Shown: positions 1 to 7,612, counted from the stretch's first letter. The stretch is DNA of 7,699 nt from Actinomycetota bacterium (GCA_005791325.1 SXXA01000109.1:1-7699), one strand, 5' to 3'. Program-made: numbers and translations. Notes: generated from the letters alone by a model not told the origin.

Positions 1-793
1 ATAAGACCCCGCCAGCTATGGCACCCAACATGCCCACGGCCCATTTTAACCAATTGGATGTAATCAGAACAACCGTTGTGAGCTCTCCGGATCCATCTGG
101 ATAGCGAATCAAAATTCGCTGATCTTGTGGGGGCTCGGTGAGCTTAAATCGCCAATTGGCGTCATCACCGATCCAAATGACTCGGGGATCCATGGGAATG
201 GGGGCACCTTGGGCTGGGTATGGCGGTTGAATATGCCATTCATGGTTAATGATGCTGGCATGCAATGGGTAAGAAGCCTTTTGGGGAAGCAATGATTGGG
301 CTGTTTTCCATTGATTTTGCCAAGTAGATGGATACGACAAGGGCCCATGTTGTGACAAGGACCACTGAATATCCGTACTGCCACTAATGCAAGTTTCATG
401 ACAAGCCACCCAATTCATACGTCCCAACAATGGTTGGGTTGAGGTAGGCACTGTGGCCAGCATGGGAATGAGAATGGAACCTGAATAGCCATATCCACGA
501 ACACCGAGTCCATCAAAAATACGTGGAACTGGCCATCGAATACTGGGGTTCCATTGGGATTCCCATTCAAAAGTGGGGCCCTGGCCGGCCTCACCTGGGT
601 TGGTGAAGTAAATATGCCATGGGGGTTCAACGGTTAGATTGAGCATGACTTGAATCGATTGGCCCGGTTTGGCTGAAAGTGGACCCATTACCTGAATCGA
701 AACCAGATCAGAAGCCATTGTCATCCCACCCAATACTAAAAAAAATGGGAAAAATAGGTATCGAATGGTATGGTGATAAAGCTGTTTTAACAT
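1..793 (-). CDS. DsbD/ScsB-family thiol:disulfide interchange protein, N-terminal 264 residues (runs off left edge)
   Basis: The reading frame is open from the ATG at 793 to the window edge. Residues 1-27 form a signal peptide: a basic start (MLKQLYHHTIRY), a hydrophobic core (LFFPFFLVLGG) and a likely cut after TMA. Residues 28-243 match the DsbD-type periplasmic N-terminal domain, with the family pattern WHIYFTNPGEAG (59-70), a GYGYSG stretch (100-105) and NWVACHETCISG (127-138), whose C131 and C135 are the expected redox pair. From residue 248 a hydrophobic stretch (WLKWAVGMLGAIAGGVL) starts the first helix of the transmembrane electron-transfer domain, which lies outside the window. Known relatives carry electrons from cytoplasmic thioredoxin to periplasmic substrates. 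An AGGA ribosome site lies 8 bases before the ATG. The gene is divergent from the TMTC-like gene. Family assignment is firm; the substrate (DsbC-like isomerase, cytochrome c maturation or another protein) is unknown. Confidence 0.85.
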   Translation of the reverse strand, partial: MLKQLYHHTIRYLFFPFFLVLGGMTMASDLVSIQVMGPLSAKPGQSIQVMLNLTVEPPWHIYFTNPGEAGQGPTFEWESQWNPSIRWPVPRIFDGLGVRGYGYSGSILIPMLATVPTSTQPLLGRMNWVACHETCISGSTDIQWSLSQHGPLSYPSTWQNQWKTAQSLLPQKASYPLHASIINHEWHIQPPYPAQGAPIPMDPRVIWIGDDANWRFKLTEPPQDQRILIRYPDGSGELTTVVLITSNWLKWAVGMLGAIAGGVL

Positions 794-801
794 CTAAATT
801 A

Positions 802-805
802 TCCT
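802..805 (-). promoter_or_regulatory. Ribosome binding site of the DsbD-family gene
   Basis: On the minus strand AGGA sits 8 bases before the ATG at 793. This supports that start, which also gives a complete signal peptide. The site lies in the 31-base gap between the divergent genes. Confidence 0.55.
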
Positions 806-813
806 ATCTAAAA

Positions 814-821
814 AGAGGTGA
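814..821 (+). promoter_or_regulatory. Ribosome binding site of the TMTC-like gene
   Basis: AGAGGTGA is a near-complete Shine-Dalgarno match, with AGAGG ending 6 bases before the ATG at 825. It is one of the strongest ribosome sites in the window and fixes the start. The divergent gap (794-824) is too short to hold two full promoters plus leaders, so any promoter for this gene must reach into the first codons of the DsbD-family gene. I saw no convincing -35/-10 pair. Confidence 0.7.
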
Positions 822-824
822 CGT

Positions 825-2495
825 ATGAATCAATGGATATCCCATTCTATTAAAAAGTGGATGAAACACCCGTTTATCATGCATCTTAGCATCTGGCTGG
901 CGATGGTACTTGTATATGCATCGGGAATCAATGCCCCGTTTATATGGGATGATGAAGTAATGGTGCTGGCAAATCCACTGATTCGTTCGTTGGAACATAT
1001 ACCGTCTTTATTTACCGTGTCTGCGTTCGGAGAGCAAGCCTCTGCCACCGATTTTTATCGACCGTTTCAGGTTTTGACCTACATAATTGATTATAAAATC
1101 TGGGGATTCAATCCAGTTGGATTCAGATTAACCAGTTTGGCATTAATGGGAGTGGCCAGTTCATGTTTGATGATGGCCATTCAAAAAATGGGGTATTCCA
1201 TGTTAACGGGATGGGTAATCGGGTTAAGTATGGCCATTCATCCAATTGGTATTGAGGGCGTCACTTATATTTCAGGTAGGGGGGATATTTTATATGTAGC
1301 CCTGTGCATGTTCATTTGGTACCGACTCACCGTATCCAAATCGTATTGGCCATTGTGGTGGATGCTGCCTTTGTACACCGCGGCTATTTTCACCAAAGAA
1401 AATGCCATCCCCTTTTCAATTGGTTTATGTGTCTTAACATGGGTCAATCCAACTCAATTATTCAAGCCCCATCATCGATGGATGGCATTGGGTCTGAGCG
1501 GCATTTCAATATTGGTAACGGTGGTTCGATTGGTGATGATGGGAGGCAAAACCCCCACATTATCTTGGATTGCCAGTGCCAGTTTATTAGAGCGAATCAT
1601 GACATTGCCCTATATTCTAAGCACCTACACTCGACTCATTGCAATACCGACACATTTACACATGGAATACCATTGGGTAAGCACGGGACCGGATTGGTAT
1701 TGGTTGGCAGCTGGAATAGTGGCTGTATTATTGACATTGATGGTCATGATTAGCACCAACCGACAAGCGAGTTTGGCGTGGTTGGCTTGGGGAGTATTGA
1801 TGTTAGGCCCCGTGTTACATAGTGTGCCACTGGCATCAACCGTACGGGAGCATTGGGCCATGTTATCACAGATAGGGGTCTGGATGATGGTGGTGCACCT
1901 ACCCATTTGGGGGTATCGGTGGGCGAAATGGGTGGTGCTGATATGGTTGGTTGGATGGGGGATTAGTACGAGCATCCGAAACCTTGATTGGACAGATCCC
2001 TTGCGATTGTACGCCCACGATGTCGCCTTAGAACCAAGAAGTTTTGTGTTGCACAATAATTTGGGAGTTACCCGAAGTCGTTTGGGGTTGCATCAATTGG
2101 GGTGTCAATCGTTTTTAGATTCCATCAACTCAACCCCAAGCCGATATGGATATGGAACCGCACTCAATAATTGGGGGGTGTGTCAGGAACAGGGTGGAAA
2201 TCTAGATGAAGCGATCGGGTATTATATTCAATCGATACAAAGTAGTCGGTATGAGTTAGCGTACGCAAATTTGGCGAGGGTACTCATACGAAAGGGTGAG
2301 GCCAATCAAGCGATTGACATGTTAAAAAATGGATTAGACCTATATCCATACAACACGGAGCTATGGTTTTGGTTGGGAGTGGCCTATCATCAGGGGAGCG
2401 AGGTTGGGTTAGCATGGCAAACCTTTAATCGATTGAAGCAAATTGATCCGAGCAGTGACGCCCGAATCAGGGCTTATTTAGATGTCAAAGAGTAG
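825..2495 (+). CDS. TMTC-like GT-C membrane glycosyltransferase with C-terminal TPR region
   Basis: This 556-residue protein has a polytopic membrane part (about residues 17-383, roughly ten or more helices) followed by a soluble TPR region (about 388-550). The membrane part carries the pattern of TMTC/PMT-type GT-C enzymes: an acidic pair in the first outer loop (IWDDE, 40-44), NPLIRSLEHI (50-59), FYRPFQVLTY (77-86), WGFNPVGFRLT (93-103), HPIGIEGVTYISGRGD (139-154), TKENA (190-194) and REHWAMLSQIG (341-351, matching the family's ERYLYLPS segment). The linker WTDPLRLYAHDVALEP (389-404) leading into HNNLG is also typical. TPR-like units are seen near 405-438, 447-473, 475-508 and 509-542. Relatives use a polyprenyl-phosphate sugar, mannose in animals, to modify proteins on the outer face of the membrane; D42 or D43 is the likely catalytic acid. 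Donor and acceptor are not known here. It stands alone on its strand. Confidence 0.85.
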   Translation: MNQWISHSIKKWMKHPFIMHLSIWLAMVLVYASGINAPFIWDDEVMVLANPLIRSLEHIPSLFTVSAFGEQASATDFYRPFQVLTYIIDYKIWGFNPVGFRLTSLALMGVASSCLMMAIQKMGYSMLTGWVIGLSMAIHPIGIEGVTYISGRGDILYVALCMFIWYRLTVSKSYWPLWWMLPLYTAAIFTKENAIPFSIGLCVLTWVNPTQLFKPHHRWMALGLSGISILVTVVRLVMMGGKTPTLSWIASASLLERIMTLPYILSTYTRLIAIPTHLHMEYHWVSTGPDWYWLAAGIVAVLLTLMVMISTNRQASLAWLAWGVLMLGPVLHSVPLASTVREHWAMLSQIGVWMMVVHLPIWGYRWAKWVVLIWLVGWGISTSIRNLDWTDPLRLYAHDVALEPRSFVLHNNLGVTRSRLGLHQLGCQSFLDSINSTPSRYGYGTALNNWGVCQEQGGNLDEAIGYYIQSIQSSRYELAYANLARVLIRKGEANQAIDMLKNGLDLYPYNTELWFWLGVAYHQGSEVGLAWQTFNRLKQIDPSSDARIRAYLDVKE

Positions 2496-2500
2496 ATAGT

Positions 2501-2539
2501 TTCTGGGATTGGTATGTCGGGGACCTTCGGTCCCCAGAA
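2501..2539. terminator. Hairpin region between converging genes, probable bidirectional terminator
   Basis: GGGGACC (2519-2525) and GGTCCCC (2529-2535) form a perfect 7-base-pair stem with a TTC loop. A second pair, TTCTGGG (2501-2507) with CCCAGAA (2533-2539), overlaps the right arm and would compete with it or form an alternative fold. The element fills the spacer between the TMTC-like gene and the leftward operon, as expected for a shared transcription stop. Neither strand has a T-run directly after the stem. On the plus strand a run of eight T (2563-2570) comes 27 bases later, inside the opposing gene, so this is not a textbook intrinsic terminator. Confidence 0.5.
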
Positions 2540-2552
2540 TCTAGTCTGATGT

Positions 2553-4148
2553 CTACCCCCTCTTTTTTTTCCAAATCGAATAATAATGCCCCTTTTTATA
2601 ATACTCAAATTGATGGTAAAAAGCCGCTATAAATTCATCGTGAAATAAATTAACTTCATCAGAATAATAACTCTTTATTTTAAATGGGTGCCCCCCATTT
2701 GGCATAATAATCAAATCATATTGTGCCAATACCCCAGCATGGTTAGTAGGAACCCAACCCCCAAGTTTTAAGTCCATTAAACTACCTGCGTTCCACCCAT
2801 GCGGCTGACCAGGTCGGTGCAACAAAGGCATTAAAAAAGTAGAAGGAAAACCTGTGTCCGAATACCCCATTATTATATTCTCATTAGGGAAATTTCTGCG
2901 AATAGTCATTAATTCAGTCGCTTGATTTCGGCTATCTTGAAGTTTATATCGAACATACGAATGAATAAAAAGTCGCTCCATAACAAATAAACTAGCAAAT
3001 AAAGCCAAGGCATGAAGGGCCAACCAATTCGATTTTGACAATGATGCCCAATGAGGTTCTAATATCGTGCCTACTTGCCAAATCAATAAAGGAAAAAATG
3101 GCAAAAAATGCCAAGGGCCTGCCCCAGTTTTGGATGCAAACACACTAAGTATTCCAATTGAACTCACTTGAAGAACCCATAATATATTAATGCGAATGGG
3201 GTATTTAATCATTTTGACAACCACCAATACAAGCACAGGCCACACACTCATATATAACACATTGAGAACCCAGTTTTCCCATAATAGCGGATGATTTGCG
3301 GCGAATTTTAAGATCGTATAATACCCGCCTAACGATACAAATGGATTAACAACCATCATCATGGTCATAACAATCGCAATTAAAATCAATTGCATTGTCC
3401 ATATCCCACCCCTACGTTGCCATGACACCCCTAATAATGGAAGCCAATATAAGATGGCATGTATTTTCGAGCCCCAAGTTAATGCCATTCCAATAGCCGC
3501 TACCCATACCGCCCATCGGCGTGTGGATTGACTAAGTACACAAGCAAGCGCAAGCACCATCCCCATTATCATCAACCCATCACCCCCGCGTGCTATAAAA
3601 ATAGATGGTGTTTCAAACAACATAATGATTCCAAACCATACCATCCAGCACCACCATGCCAAACTGCGAGAAAAATGGGTCAACAATACCCAACCCATTA
3701 TCCCTACGGCCAAACAACCTACCAGCAGCCCAATTAAATTAACCCCAAAAATAGGATGATTAGATATCATAATGCCCAGCCAATGTAGGAACACAACAGA
3801 AGGCCCATACAACATCGATGTTGGCCAAGTATTTGGTATGGTGTCATACATTGAGATTCCATCTCGCAACAACAGAGCCGACATAATCATAGGCACTTGT
3901 GTATAATCGATTAAGGTGGGAGCCCATAATGTAGAGAGCAAAAATAAACACAGGAAAATTAAAATAATCGCCAAAATCAATCGTCGAAATGACATGACTC
4001 TAAATAAGGGTACTCGTAACCTATTAAGGCAATGCGGAAGTATCGCAAACAAAAAAGCAGAAACCCAAAACCTTGTTAAAATCCCAATGGGATAAAAAAC
4101 CAACCAAACAATCACCTCTCTGAGTAGCAATTTGATATCCATTATCAT
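2553..4148 (-). CDS. GT-C-fold polytopic membrane glycosyltransferase, last gene of the operon
   Basis: This 531-residue integral membrane protein has about ten to twelve hydrophobic helices (residues 10-400) and a C-terminal soluble part (about 400-531) that is probably periplasmic. The first outer loop has the usual GT-C layout: an acidic residue (D81 in LIDYTQVP), a helix with LLLRDGISMYD (92-102), then PNTWP and LYGPSV (105-118). A later KTGAGPWHFLPFFPLL (340-355) matches the conserved lysine-then-LPF segment of GT39/GT87-like enzymes. Such enzymes take sugar from a polyprenyl-phosphate donor outside the inner membrane. The start overlaps the upstream SDR stop as ATGA. However, the GAGG ribosome site (4151-4154) is only 2 bases from the ATG at 4148 and 8 bases from a second ATG at 4142, so translation may begin at 4142. 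The last codons include eight A then GAGGGGG. Donor, acceptor and exact family are unresolved. Confidence 0.75.
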   Translation of the reverse strand: MIMDIKLLLREVIVWLVFYPIGILTRFWVSAFLFAILPHCLNRLRVPLFRVMSFRRLILAIILIFLCLFLLSTLWAPTLIDYTQVPMIMSALLLRDGISMYDTIPNTWPTSMLYGPSVVFLHWLGIMISNHPIFGVNLIGLLVGCLAVGIMGWVLLTHFSRSLAWWCWMVWFGIIMLFETPSIFIARGGDGLMIMGMVLALACVLSQSTRRWAVWVAAIGMALTWGSKIHAILYWLPLLGVSWQRRGGIWTMQLILIAIVMTMMMVVNPFVSLGGYYTILKFAANHPLLWENWVLNVLYMSVWPVLVLVVVKMIKYPIRINILWVLQVSSIGILSVFASKTGAGPWHFLPFFPLLIWQVGTILEPHWASLSKSNWLALHALALFASLFVMERLFIHSYVRYKLQDSRNQATELMTIRRNFPNENIIMGYSDTGFPSTFLMPLLHRPGQPHGWNAGSLMDLKLGGWVPTNHAGVLAQYDLIIMPNGGHPFKIKSYYSDEVNLFHDEFIAAFYHQFEYYKKGHYYSIWKKKRG

Positions 4149-5173
4149 GACCTCAGGATCTTGCTAATGGCACTTAAAACACCAGCTGCAAGGGGACGAC
4201 GATGAGGGGATTTGCCTTGCACCGATGCCCCTCTGTTTATAAAGTCAGTATAACTTTCTGTGAACATAAGATGATTTGAATATGTGGCTTTCCATCCCAA
4301 TTTAATGAGCGGTGTCATGTCAAAATAAAATGCTTTATGGTAGGTTAAATAATGCCAAGGTGCCAGCGGGCTAAGATGTAACCAATCGAGACACCGCAAC
4401 CCCATCATGGTCGGAGTGGCTGGCAAGGAAATAATTCGAGAACGACTATTAGCAAATTCAATTAAGTGAGTATATAACTCCAGAAGTGTGCCAAAAGAAT
4501 CTGTCCCAATGTTAAATGCCCCCGTTTGCTCTTTTCTCATTAACAATAAATACGCATCCATTAGGTCATGGGCATGAATAAATTGAAATGGATAACAACC
4601 CGATCCCAATAAAAAAACAGGGGCGTGATCATAAATCCATTGAAACAATAGTTGAAAGATACCCAAGCGACCTTCACCTATAATCGTTCGAGGCCGAATG
4701 ATAATACACGGCATTTCAGTTTGAGCTGCCACCCTCATCACCACGTTTTCACCTTCAAGTTTGGATCGACCATATATTTCAAGGGGATGCCGAGGCGTCT
4801 GTTCATCAATTGGCATATATTTGGGCAAGCCAAATACAGCAGAAGAACTCATATGAATAAAGTGGGAAACCCCTGCCTTTGCAGCTTCCGTTGCGACCAC
4901 ATCGGTACCCACTACATTCACATCCCAAAATAATTGACCTGATTTAGTTAATGGAACCAAGGCAGCATTATGATGCACAACGTCAACACCTTCCAATGCC
5001 CTGGCAACACAGGCTCGATCCCGAATATCCCCCCCGATAAATTCAATATCTTTTGAACGATAAGGGTCATCCCATACATCCAATATGCGAACCTCATTTC
5101 CCAAGGCGGTTAACCTCTTTGCAATAATGCTTCCCATAAATCCACTGCCCCCTGTTATTAAATGCCTACTCAT
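4145..5173 (-). CDS. Extended SDR, NAD-dependent epimerase/dehydratase family (second of two)
   Basis: This 342-residue protein opens with a Rossmann nucleotide site, ITGGSGFMG (6-14), with D32 after the second strand. That residue favours NAD(H) over NADP(H). GGDIRD (47-52) is the adenine-binding acidic segment. The catalytic set is complete: SSS (109-111), Y134 and K138 in YGRSK. The body fits nucleotide-sugar epimerases/dehydratases and the related 3-beta-hydroxysteroid dehydrogenases; the sequence does not separate them. After the fold, an unusual basic tail (about 316-342: SPHRRPLAAGVLSAISKILRS) looks like an amphipathic helix that could hold the enzyme at the membrane, next to its GT-C neighbour. 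It starts 13 bases after the previous SDR, with a modest AGGG site 4 bases ahead, and its stop overlaps the GT-C start (ATGA). The substrate is unknown. Confidence 0.88.
   Translation of the reverse strand: MSRHLITGGSGFMGSIIAKRLTALGNEVRILDVWDDPYRSKDIEFIGGDIRDRACVARALEGVDVVHHNAALVPLTKSGQLFWDVNVVGTDVVATEAAKAGVSHFIHMSSSAVFGLPKYMPIDEQTPRHPLEIYGRSKLEGENVVMRVAAQTEMPCIIIRPRTIIGEGRLGIFQLLFQWIYDHAPVFLLGSGCYPFQFIHAHDLMDAYLLLMRKEQTGAFNIGTDSFGTLLELYTHLIEFANSRSRIISLPATPTMMGLRCLDWLHLSPLAPWHYLTYHKAFYFDMTPLIKLGWKATYSNHLMFTESYTDFINRGASVQGKSPHRRPLAAGVLSAISKILRS
4151..4154 (-). promoter_or_regulatory. Ribosome binding site that bears on the start of the GT-C gene
   Basis: On the minus strand GAGG is followed by TC and the ATG at 4148 (2-base spacing), and by 8 bases to the in-frame ATG at 4142. 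The second spacing is near the ideal, so the true start may be two codons inside the longest frame. The site lies within the last codons of the upstream SDR gene, which fits coupled translation. Confidence 0.45.
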
Positions 5174-5186
5174 ACAGCCCTACTTT

Positions 5187-6215
5187 CTAAAAGTGTTGAT
5201 TTTTAACAGCCCATTCAATACTGCGTCGCATTCCTTCTCGTAAAGTAACGGTTGAACCAAACCCCAACTCCCGCTGAGCCTTTTGCGTTGTACAAGCAAT
5301 GGTTTGATGCATTTCTGACAAGACGTGAATCTTTTGATGGTACCATCCCGCCCATTGAATAAGTGTATCACAGGCCATGGCCACCTCTCCCACCCATATC
5401 GGCAGGTTCCAACGACGGTGGGCAACTGTCCTTGAAAATGTGGTCTCTAATAGGTTTTCGATAGTATCGATAATCTCACTCATACTGTAAGGTGTTTCAT
5501 CTGCAATCCAATACGTCTGCCCCACAGCTTTTGGTGAGTGGATAGCCAACCATACCCCCATAGCCAAATCATCAACATACACCATTGATCGTTTGTTTTT
5601 GCCCTTTCCCAGTAAAGGAACACGTCCCTTCTGAATCATATTAAAAAAAGTAAGCTGACGATTGGGTTGTCCAGGCCCATAGAACCATGGGGCCCGAATC
5701 ACAACGGTTTCTAATGCAGATTGCACCCCTGCCGAGCGAACCACTTCTTCCATCATCATTTTAGAGCGACCATAATGCTGATAAGGGCGATAGGGCGCAC
5801 TCTCATCAAAACAATGATCAGGATCGGGATTGTACCCACAGGGTGAATTAGATGAAATCACAATCGCACGCTGGATACCGGCTCGTGTTGCCATATTCAA
5901 TAAATGTTGGGTGCCATCACGGTTTACTTGGTAAAAAGCGGATACTAGTTTGGGGTGAATCACCCCAGCACAATGAATTAATATCCCCCCTTTTGCATTC
6001 AAAAACAAAGGATGTAGGGATGATGGATTGGTAAGATCACCATTGATCCACTCGATGTCCTGATCTGGTGTACTGGAATATCCGCTGTCATCCCACTGGG
6101 GCACTGGCTCATGGGGTAATTTTAATACCCGCAATAAAACCCCATTGTCTTGCTGTCTGATGTAACGAATCAGTCGTTGGCCCAACCATCCTGTTCCCCC
6201 TGTTATAATAATCAT
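5187..6215 (-). CDS. Extended SDR, NAD(P)-dependent epimerase/dehydratase family (first of two)
   Basis: This 342-residue protein begins with the Rossmann motif ITGGTGWLG (4-12). NGDLTN (58-63) is the adenine-binding segment, HCAG (81-84) the strand-4 motif, and SSNSPCGYNP (121-130), Y148 and K152 (HYGRSK) the catalytic set. RAPWFYGPGQ and a YVDDLA segment follow, as in sugar epimerases and 3-beta-hydroxysteroid dehydrogenase-like proteins. The insert around 33-56 (after RVLKLP) is longer than in the next SDR and lacks a clear acidic residue at the usual NAD-selecting place, so cofactor choice is open. It has the same length as its neighbour but only motif-level similarity, so the pair is not a recent duplication. 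The start overlaps the GMC stop as ATGA, and AAGGGG lies about 8 bases ahead. Consecutive action with the flavoenzyme is inferred from order only. Confidence 0.88.
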   Translation of the reverse strand: MIIITGGTGWLGQRLIRYIRQQDNGVLLRVLKLPHEPVPQWDDSGYSSTPDQDIEWINGDLTNPSSLHPLFLNAKGGILIHCAGVIHPKLVSAFYQVNRDGTQHLLNMATRAGIQRAIVISSNSPCGYNPDPDHCFDESAPYRPYQHYGRSKMMMEEVVRSAGVQSALETVVIRAPWFYGPGQPNRQLTFFNMIQKGRVPLLGKGKNKRSMVYVDDLAMGVWLAIHSPKAVGQTYWIADETPYSMSEIIDTIENLLETTFSRTVAHRRWNLPIWVGEVAMACDTLIQWAGWYHQKIHVLSEMHQTIACTTQKAQRELGFGSTVTLREGMRRSIEWAVKNQHF

Positions 6216-7612
6216 CCTAATAACCCCTTTTGATGAGAATACTCACATGCATTTCGTTTCGCAATGGCCATAATAATGCCTTGAGGATTGACGCTGGGCG
6301 AACCACCCAATAATGAGCCATCTGATACATATAAACCATTACAATCATACACCTTCCCAAAGGAATTGACAGCGCAATGAGACCTATTTTCACCCATTGG
6401 ACAACTCCCAAATAAGTGAATACTCATGAGATGAACCTTGCCTTTTTCGATTCCTTCTTTAACACAATTCAAATCTGAATGAGTATGCAAAACGGGTGCA
6501 GAAGGAAGAGATGGATACAAACGCTTAGCACCAGATGCCCACAACAACGAACATAACCGATCAAATGCCAGACCCAACTGAATAAAATCAGGCGAGGATA
6601 ATCGGTACCTAATAATGGGTGTTGGGTCATGATATAAAGATCGAACCGTTCCCATGGTAGGGGTGGAAATCATGGCATAATAGATCGCAAACCGATTCCA
6701 GTCTGTTTTAAACGAGGGTGGTATCCCATAGTTGGATAACCCCTGCGCAATTTGTGCGGGGGTACTGACAGATGAACCAAAACTCATAGAAGGCGAAAAT
6801 TCTTTAACCTGAAATCTACCTACCCCATCACCTAATTGCGAAACGGGATCATCATATTCTGCTATTATTTTAATGGTTGGATGGAGACCGAATGTTGTGC
6901 CCACATGACGTGTAATGCCACTGCGACGTAATAATAAGGGTGTTTGAATAGCCCCTCCCGCAACAAATACAGTTTGAGCACGAATGACATGCTCCCCTGT
7001 ACTCCCCTTACAATACACCTCCCACTGTCCTGATACGTGTCGCAATCGGATGACACGTGTTTGATCCATAACAACCCCACCCCATTCTTCGTAAGCTTTA
7101 ATATAGGTTTCACTCATCGATTGACGAACCCCATCTTTAACCCATCTTGGAATCTCTGGACAATACCAGCCCAGTTGATCGGCGCCAGTCTTAAGCTTTA
7201 ACGCTGCCAAGGAGTGGGGGGTATCGGGGGAATGAATCGATAAAGCCTTTTCAATCGACTCATAATAAGGCAATAAATCAGACGGAGAGAAGGATTGAAT
7301 ATGGTGCTTTTTTTGCCATAAATCCCGAATCTCGTCGGGCAATCGATGATAAAGCCCACTATTAATTTCACTGCCCCCACCCAAACATCGGCCCTCGGCA
7401 ATATTCACATGGGGAGGTCCAATTGACATACCCATACCTTGATTGCGGTATAATCGTGTTATTTCATCCATTGAAAAAGGGGTATGGGTATAACGATTGG
7501 CTCTTGGCCCTTCTTCGATGAGCAAGGTGTTTCGTCTGTGCTCAGCCAATTGATGTGCAACAACTGCGCCACCGGGACCTGAGCCAATAATAACTTCGTC
7601 ATATGAAATCAT
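6212..7612 (-). CDS. GMC-family FAD-dependent alcohol oxidoreductase, compact form
   Basis: This 466-residue flavoprotein carries VIIGSGPGGAVVAHQLAE (7-24), the dinucleotide site for FAD, with the ribose-binding acid in LLIEEGP (30-36). EGRCLGGGSEINSG (73-86) is the GMC signature region. FVAGGAIQTPLLLRRSG is the second conserved FAD block. The C-terminal domain holds HLFGSCPMG (399-407), then VYDCNGLYVSDGSLLGGSPS and VNPQGIIMAIAKRNA. H399 and N442 sit at the usual catalytic pair; His plus Asn is the arrangement of cholesterol oxidase and related alcohol oxidases. The protein is short for the family, often 500-600 residues, and has no signal peptide, so it should work in the cytoplasm. Members oxidise an alcohol to a ketone or aldehyde, passing electrons to oxygen or another acceptor. 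GGAG lies 7 bases before the ATG and supports this start. The ATG overlaps the stop of the upstream gene. Confidence 0.9.
   Translation of the reverse strand: MISYDEVIIGSGPGGAVVAHQLAEHRRNTLLIEEGPRANRYTHTPFSMDEITRLYRNQGMGMSIGPPHVNIAEGRCLGGGSEINSGLYHRLPDEIRDLWQKKHHIQSFSPSDLLPYYESIEKALSIHSPDTPHSLAALKLKTGADQLGWYCPEIPRWVKDGVRQSMSETYIKAYEEWGGVVMDQTRVIRLRHVSGQWEVYCKGSTGEHVIRAQTVFVAGGAIQTPLLLRRSGITRHVGTTFGLHPTIKIIAEYDDPVSQLGDGVGRFQVKEFSPSMSFGSSVSTPAQIAQGLSNYGIPPSFKTDWNRFAIYYAMISTPTMGTVRSLYHDPTPIIRYRLSSPDFIQLGLAFDRLCSLLWASGAKRLYPSLPSAPVLHTHSDLNCVKEGIEKGKVHLMSIHLFGSCPMGENRSHCAVNSFGKVYDCNGLYVSDGSLLGGSPSVNPQGIIMAIAKRNACEYSHQKGLLG

Noticed and set aside
151..160. Perfect palindrome GCCAATTGGC, with other CCAATTGG-like sites nearby
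   Set aside because: It is inside coding sequence, short, and CCAAT/ATTGG words are common throughout the window, so it is not evidence for an operator.
109..630. Two minus-strand open frames (109-399 and 415-630) near the left edge
   Set aside because: Both are out-of-frame shadows of the DsbD-family gene, whose own frame is open from 793 to the edge and carries the CHETC motif.
764..824. Possible -10-like words (TAAATT on plus, GATAAT on minus) near the divergent starts
   Set aside because: No -35 match at 16-18 base spacing accompanies either word, and the minus-strand word would leave almost no leader, overlapping the ribosome site.
1304..1753. Open frame of 149 codons on the plus strand in another frame of the TMTC-like gene
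   Set aside because: Its composition is not protein-like for a known family, and it lies entirely inside the membrane domain of the real gene.
1625..2056. Open frame of 143 codons on the minus strand inside the TMTC-like gene
   Set aside because: It is wholly antisense to a well-supported gene, has no recognisable domain and no convincing ribosome site. The overlapped plus-strand frame has clear family motifs.
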